A stretch of 10,153 nt of DNA from an uncultured Ruminobacter sp. GTDB taxonomy: Bacteria > Pseudomonadota > Gammaproteobacteria > Enterobacterales > Succinivibrionaceae. This document shows, one piece after another, positions 7,340-10,153 of this stretch (positions are counted from its first letter, which is position 1; each line of letters begins with the position of its first letter). The notes under the pieces were generated by a model. The model worked only from the letters and a program-made list of their open reading frames with translations, made no database searches and was not told the origin of the DNA. Made by a program: the position numbers and the translations under genes. Location: contig CAAFXL010000352.1 of the NCBI GenBank assembly GCA_900767005.1, forward strand, positions 1 to 10,153. Direction: 5' to 3'.

Positions 7340-7368
7340 ATTGTACTCTAAAAAGACTATTGCGAAAA
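7340..7368 (-). promoter_or_regulatory. Putative ilvC promoter (activator-dependent type)
   Basis: On the minus strand the best -10 is TACAAT (7345-7340), about 42 bases before the ilvC ATG. At a 17-base spacing the -35 position reads TTTTCG (7368-7363), a poor match, as expected for a promoter that needs IlvY. A T-N11-A sequence (7361-7373) overlaps this -35, which is where an activating LysR-type protein would touch RNA polymerase. The -10 assignment is by eye. Confidence 0.55.
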
Positions 7369-7389
7369 GTGAAATATTTGCAATATAAT
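7360..7389 (+). promoter_or_regulatory. Putative ilvY promoter
   Basis: A perfect -10 TATAAT (7384-7389) is preceded at 18 bases by TTGCGA (7360-7365), a 4-of-6 -35. Transcription would start near 7396, downstream of the ATG at 7391. This rules that ATG out as the start and supports ATG 7427. The promoter overlaps the inverted repeat at 7385-7411, consistent with autorepression by IlvY. Confidence 0.65.
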
Positions 7390-7411
7390 AATGCATATTA
7401 CGCATTATTAT
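7385..7411. promoter_or_regulatory. Probable IlvY operator (LysR-type T-N11-A inverted repeat)
   Basis: A perfect 10-base inverted repeat, ATAATAATGC (7385-7394) and GCATTATTAT (7402-7411), surrounds a 7-base spacer. Its core, TGCATATTACGCA (7392-7404), is a textbook LysR T-N11-A dyad. It covers the predicted ilvY -10 and start. Together with TATTGC (7358-7363) and GCAATA (7380-7385) on the ilvC side, it gives two neighbouring candidate sites, comparable in outline to the tandem IlvY operators of E. coli. Binding is inferred. Confidence 0.72.
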
Positions 7412-7426
7412 ATTTTTAAAAGATCT

Positions 7427-8311
7427 ATGGATATTAACGATATAAAAAGATTTTTAAACTTAGCCCAATGTTTAAATTTTAACCAAGCATCGACCCAATG
7501 TCTTATAAGCCAATCTGCCTTAAGTAGAACAATTTCTAGAATAGAAGAAGAATTCTCCATTAAATTATTTGATAGAGATAATAGATCTGTAACCTTAACC
7601 AAAGCAGGTTTAATTTTTAAAGAATATGCTGAAAACTTTTTATATAAATATGAAAAACTAGAATATGAACTAAAAAATCTCAATCATCCTCTTACCGGAA
7701 AAATAAAACTATATTGTTCAGTAACAGCATCTTTATTTCTTCTTCCACCTTTACTAAATCGTTTTAGAATGCATTTTCCAAACATTGAAATTAGTGTTGA
7801 AACAGGTGATGCAGGAATAGCAATTGAAAAAGTAATCAGTAACAATGTAGATTTAGCTATTGCTGCGATTCCTAAAAAATTAAATACAAAAATAATAACA
7901 ATTGATTTAACTAAAATACCTTTAGTTTTTATTGCTCCAATACAAATTCCTAATTCATGGTTAATAGGAAATCAAATTGATTGGCAAAATGTTCCATATA
8001 TTATGTCTGAGCATGGCGAATTAAAAAACGAGTTAAATAATTGGTTTATTAAACATAAAATTACCAAGCCATCAGTATATGCAAAAGTTGCAGGTCATGA
8101 AGCCATTGCTTCCATGGTTGCACTAGGATTAGGAATTGCTTTAATTCCTCAAGCTGTTATCGAACAAAGCATTTTGTCTAATTCTGTTCAAACAATTCTA
8201 GTTCCTGATGATATTACACCTTTCAATGTTAGTTTATGTTTAAAACCTCAAAGATTAAAACAAGAACCATTAAAAACTTTCATTGAATTAATTACTACAA
8301 ACATAAAGTAA
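7427..8311 (+). CDS. ilvY: LysR-type transcriptional activator of ilvC
   Basis: LysR-family regulator that in E. coli activates ilvC when acetolactate or acetohydroxybutyrate is bound, and represses its own gene. From ATG 7427 the protein has 294 residues (E. coli IlvY 297). The winged helix-turn-helix lies at about 3-60, including FNQASTQCLISQSALSRTISRIEEEF and LFDRDNRSVTLTKAG. The effector domain (about 88-294) keeps IlvY-like blocks: CSVTASLFLLPPLLNRFR, VETGDAGIAIEKV, DLAIAAIPKKL, the IMSEHGELKNEL stretch, and VAGHEAIASMVALGLGIALIPQ. An upstream in-frame ATG at 7391 would add 12 residues not seen in the family and sits inside the operator and before the likely transcription start, so 7427 is preferred. 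Only a weak AAAAGA precedes it. Its position divergent from ilvC confirms the identity. Confidence 0.96.
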   Translation: MDINDIKRFLNLAQCLNFNQASTQCLISQSALSRTISRIEEEFSIKLFDRDNRSVTLTKAGLIFKEYAENFLYKYEKLEYELKNLNHPLTGKIKLYCSVTASLFLLPPLLNRFRMHFPNIEISVETGDAGIAIEKVISNNVDLAIAAIPKKLNTKIITIDLTKIPLVFIAPIQIPNSWLIGNQIDWQNVPYIMSEHGELKNELNNWFIKHKITKPSVYAKVAGHEAIASMVALGLGIALIPQAVIEQSILSNSVQTILVPDDITPFNVSLCLKPQRLKQEPLKTFIELITTNIK

Positions 8312-8330
8312 AACAATATTTAATATATCC

Positions 8331-8360
8331 TTACATATAAATACATTTTTGGTGTAAAAT
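8331..8360 (+). promoter_or_regulatory. Candidate pgi promoter overlapping the ilvY terminator
   Basis: The best -10-like hexamer upstream of pgi is TAAAAT (8355-8360), inside the left part of the ilvY hairpin. The -35 position, TTACAT (8331-8336) at 18 bases, is poor. A transcript starting near 8367 would begin in the hairpin loop and could not form the terminator stem, so pgi could be expressed while ilvY read-through is blocked. A second -10-like TATAAA lies at 8336-8341. Weak support overall. Confidence 0.35.
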
Positions 8361-8387
8361 ATTCACTGTTTAAACACCATTTTTTTT
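8350..8387 (+). terminator. Terminator-like hairpin after ilvY
   Basis: TGGTGT (8350-8355) pairs with ACACCA (8374-8379), with possible inner AAA/TTT pairs after a small bulge. It is followed at once by eight T residues (8380-8387). It lies 38 bases after the ilvY stop and 17 bases before the pgi ATG. The stem is weaker than the other terminators here but shares their TGGTGT/ACACCA core. Confidence 0.6.
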
Positions 8388-8404
8388 AATTAAAAAGGTA
8401 AAAA

Positions 8405-10051
8405 ATGAAAAATATCAACCCTACAAAAACTAATGCATGGAAAGCATTAACTGAACAATTTAATCAAGTAAAGAATGTTACAATTGCTGAAGAATTTAAG
8501 AATGATCCAAATCGTTTTCAAAATTTTTCATTAAAATTTAATGATGATTTTCTAGTAGATTTTTCAAAAAATCGTGTAAACAAGAAGACATTAGGATTAT
8601 TAATTGACTTAGCTAAAGAATGTGATTTATCAAATGCAATTAAATCAATGTTCGAAGGCGAAAAGATTAATGTAACAGAAGGTAGAGCAGTTCTTCATAC
8701 AGCTTTACGTAATATGGGTAATAATTCAGTTTTTGTAGATGGTAAAAATGTAATGCCAGATGTAAAAGCAGTTTTATTAAAAATGAAAAACTTCTGTGCA
8801 AAGATTATTTCTGGTGAATGGAAAGGTTATACGGGTAAAACCATTACTGATGTTGTAAATATTGGTATTGGTGGAAGTGACTTAGGTCCTTGCATGATTA
8901 CCGAAGCTTTAAAGCCTTATAAGAATCATTTAAATTCTCATTTTGTTTCTAATGTTGATGGTACTCATATTGCTGAAACTTTAAAGAAATTAAATCCAGA
9001 AACTACACTATTCTTAATTGCATCAAAAACTTTTACAACTCAAGAAACCATGACTAATGCTCTATCAGCTCGTGAATGGTTCCTTAACAATGCAAAAGAT
9101 AAGAAGCACGTTGCAAAACATTTCGTTGCATTATCAACTAATGCTAAAGCAGTTTCAGAATTTGGTATCGATACTGAAAACATGTTTGAATTCTGGGACT
9201 GGGTTGGCGGTCGTTATTCTTCATGGTCAGCAATCGGTTTATCAATTGCATTAAGTATTGGCTTTGATAATTTTGAAAAACTTCTAAAAGGTGCTTACGA
9301 AATGGATCAGCATTTCCGTAACACTGAATTTGACAAGAATATTCCTGTAATTCTTGCATTAATTGGTATTTGGTACAATAACTTCTACGGTTTTGAATCA
9401 GAAGCAATTCTTCCATATGATCAATATATGTCTCGTTTCCCTGCATACTTCCAGCAAGGTAACATGGAATCAAATGGTAAATATATTGATAGAAATGGTG
9501 AAAAAGTTACATATCAAACAGGTCCTATCATTTGGGGTGAACCAGGTACTAACGGACAACATGCTTTCTACCAATTAATCCATCAGGGAACCAAGATTAT
9601 TCCATGTGACTTCATTGCTCCAGCTATTAGTCATAACAAGATTGGCGATCATCATCAAAAATTACTTTCAAACTTCTTTGCTCAAACTGAAGCTTTAGCT
9701 TTTGGTAAGTCAAAAGAAACTGTTATTGCAGAATTTGAAGCAAAAGGTGTTGCTAAGGATAAATATGAATTCTTAATTCCTTTCAAGACTTTTGAAGGTA
9801 ATAGACCAACTAATTCAATCATGTTAAAACAAATTACACCAGAATCTTTAGGTTCATTAATTGCTATGTATGAACACAAGATCTTCGTTCAGGGCGTAAT
9901 TATGAACATTTTCAGCTTTGATCAATGGGGTGTTGAATTAGGTAAGCAATTAGCAGGTAAGATTCTTCCAGAATTAGCTAATAATGACCAAATTTCTTCT
10001 CATGATTCATCTACTAATGGTTTAATCAATTTCTTTAAAGAAGTTAGATAA
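8405..10051 (+). CDS. pgi: Glucose-6-phosphate isomerase
   Basis: Cytoplasmic phosphoglucose isomerase, interconverting glucose 6-phosphate and fructose 6-phosphate in glycolysis and gluconeogenesis. The 548 residues match E. coli Pgi (549) along the whole length, from MKNINPT to SSHDSSTNGLI. The two SIS domains are intact: VNIGIGGSDLGP (151-162) and SKTFTTQET (207-215) hold the phosphate-binding region. The first family signature is at about 265-278 (DWVGGRYSSWSAIG) and the second at about 499-514. Catalytic residues fall at E355 (QQGNMESNGK), H386 (GTNGQHAF) and K514 (WGVELGKQ). ATG 8405 has AAAGGT at 8394-8399. It is downstream of ilvY in the same direction but separated by a terminator-like hairpin, so it is probably its own transcription unit, ended by the hairpin at 10074. 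Confidence 0.99.
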   Translation: MKNINPTKTNAWKALTEQFNQVKNVTIAEEFKNDPNRFQNFSLKFNDDFLVDFSKNRVNKKTLGLLIDLAKECDLSNAIKSMFEGEKINVTEGRAVLHTALRNMGNNSVFVDGKNVMPDVKAVLLKMKNFCAKIISGEWKGYTGKTITDVVNIGIGGSDLGPCMITEALKPYKNHLNSHFVSNVDGTHIAETLKKLNPETTLFLIASKTFTTQETMTNALSAREWFLNNAKDKKHVAKHFVALSTNAKAVSEFGIDTENMFEFWDWVGGRYSSWSAIGLSIALSIGFDNFEKLLKGAYEMDQHFRNTEFDKNIPVILALIGIWYNNFYGFESEAILPYDQYMSRFPAYFQQGNMESNGKYIDRNGEKVTYQTGPIIWGEPGTNGQHAFYQLIHQGTKIIPCDFIAPAISHNKIGDHHQKLLSNFFAQTEALAFGKSKETVIAEFEAKGVAKDKYEFLIPFKTFEGNRPTNSIMLKQITPESLGSLIAMYEHKIFVQGVIMNIFSFDQWGVELGKQLAGKILPELANNDQISSHDSSTNGLINFFKEVR

Positions 10052-10073
10052 TAGCAATTTATAATTAATTTGT

Positions 10074-10108
10074 AAATGGTGTGAATTGAGTTATTTTACA
10101 CCATTTTT
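10074..10108 (+). terminator. Terminator of pgi
   Basis: Nine-base stem AAATGGTGT (10074-10082) and ACACCATTT (10098-10106) with a 15-base loop, followed by T residues to 10108. It lies 22 bases after the pgi stop. The stem is the same sequence as the outer part of the 5759-5786 terminator. Confidence 0.75.
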
Positions 10109-10111
10109 GGT

Positions 10112-10133
10112 AAGCATGCAGTCTTGCATGCTT
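10112..10133. repeat. Strong unexplained hairpin after pgi
   Basis: Perfect 9-base stem AAGCATGCA (10112-10120) and TGCATGCTT (10125-10133) with loop GTCT. It can be extended by TGGT (10108-10111) pairing with ACCA (10137-10140) across a 3-base bulge. It is richer in GC than the surrounding intergenic DNA and is not followed by a T-run within the window, so it is not an ordinary terminator. It lies only four bases beyond the pgi terminator and close to the window end. It could be a dispersed palindromic repeat, a processing hairpin of a downstream RNA, or part of an element cut by the window edge. Confidence 0.6.
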
Positions 10134-10153
10134 CTGACCATGGCATTAAATTC

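Noticed and set aside
7391..7426. Upstream ATG extending ilvY by 12 residues
   Set aside because: It lies inside the predicted operator, two bases after the -10 box and before the likely transcription start. LysR proteins align from the ATG at 7427.
9144..9473. 109-codon minus-strand open frame inside pgi
   Set aside because: It overlaps highly conserved pgi codons, has no family resemblance, and is best explained as chance.
10140..10151. ATGGCATTAAAT at the right edge is identical to the first 12 bases of the response regulator gene at 3711
   Set aside because: Only 12 bases match, the next bases differ, there is no ribosome site before it, and it overlaps the hairpin arm. This is not enough to call a gene start or duplication.
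1..10153. Mobile elements, CRISPR arrays, toxin-antitoxin or defence genes
   Set aside because: No transposase, integrase, regular repeats with spacers, or small paired open frames were found. Apart from the signalling pair, the genes are core metabolism and translation.

Overview
The window is AT-rich chromosomal DNA from a gammaproteobacterium. TusA, GlyQ, GlyS, the long class II IlvC, IlvY and Pgi all read as close relatives of the Escherichia coli proteins, in nearly unchanged lengths. The rRNA leader at the left edge also has the E. coli-type boxB/boxA order. The low GC, together with a response regulator/diguanylate cyclase pair of a kind I associate with Vibrio, Shewanella and Aeromonas relatives, would fit an AT-rich Aeromonadales member such as Succinivibrionaceae. 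That placement is an inference and is not proven here. No mobile element, CRISPR array or tRNA gene is visible.

Layout from left to right. Bases 1-~165 hold, on the minus strand, the promoter and antitermination leader of an rRNA operon whose 16S gene lies off the left edge. Divergent from it on the plus strand are tusA (tRNA 2-thiolation) and then glyQ-glyS (tetrameric glycyl-tRNA synthetase), closed by a strong terminator at 3544-3580. Next is a translationally coupled two-gene signalling operon: a receiver plus CheC/CheX-like protein, and a PAS-GGDEF diguanylate cyclase. A bidirectional terminator at 5759-5786 separates it from the convergent ilvC. ilvC and its LysR-type regulator ilvY are divergent around a compact control region (about 7340-7411). 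pgi follows ilvY and ends with a terminator at 10074-10108, then an unexplained strong hairpin at the right edge. No gene-free stretch exceeds 300 bases.

How the genes work together. The left third is translation machinery (rRNA, tRNA thiolation, tRNA charging). The middle pair probably converts a phosphorylation or PAS-sensed signal into cyclic di-GMP. ilvC/ilvY is the classic substrate-induced branched-chain amino acid unit, and pgi is housekeeping glycolysis. Most of the window is ordinary core genome. The parts most worth a second look are the receiver-CheC/CheX protein with one intact and one degenerate phosphatase motif, the rRNA promoter on the antisense strand, a terminator stem sequence shared by three of the four terminators, and the 10112-10133 hairpin.
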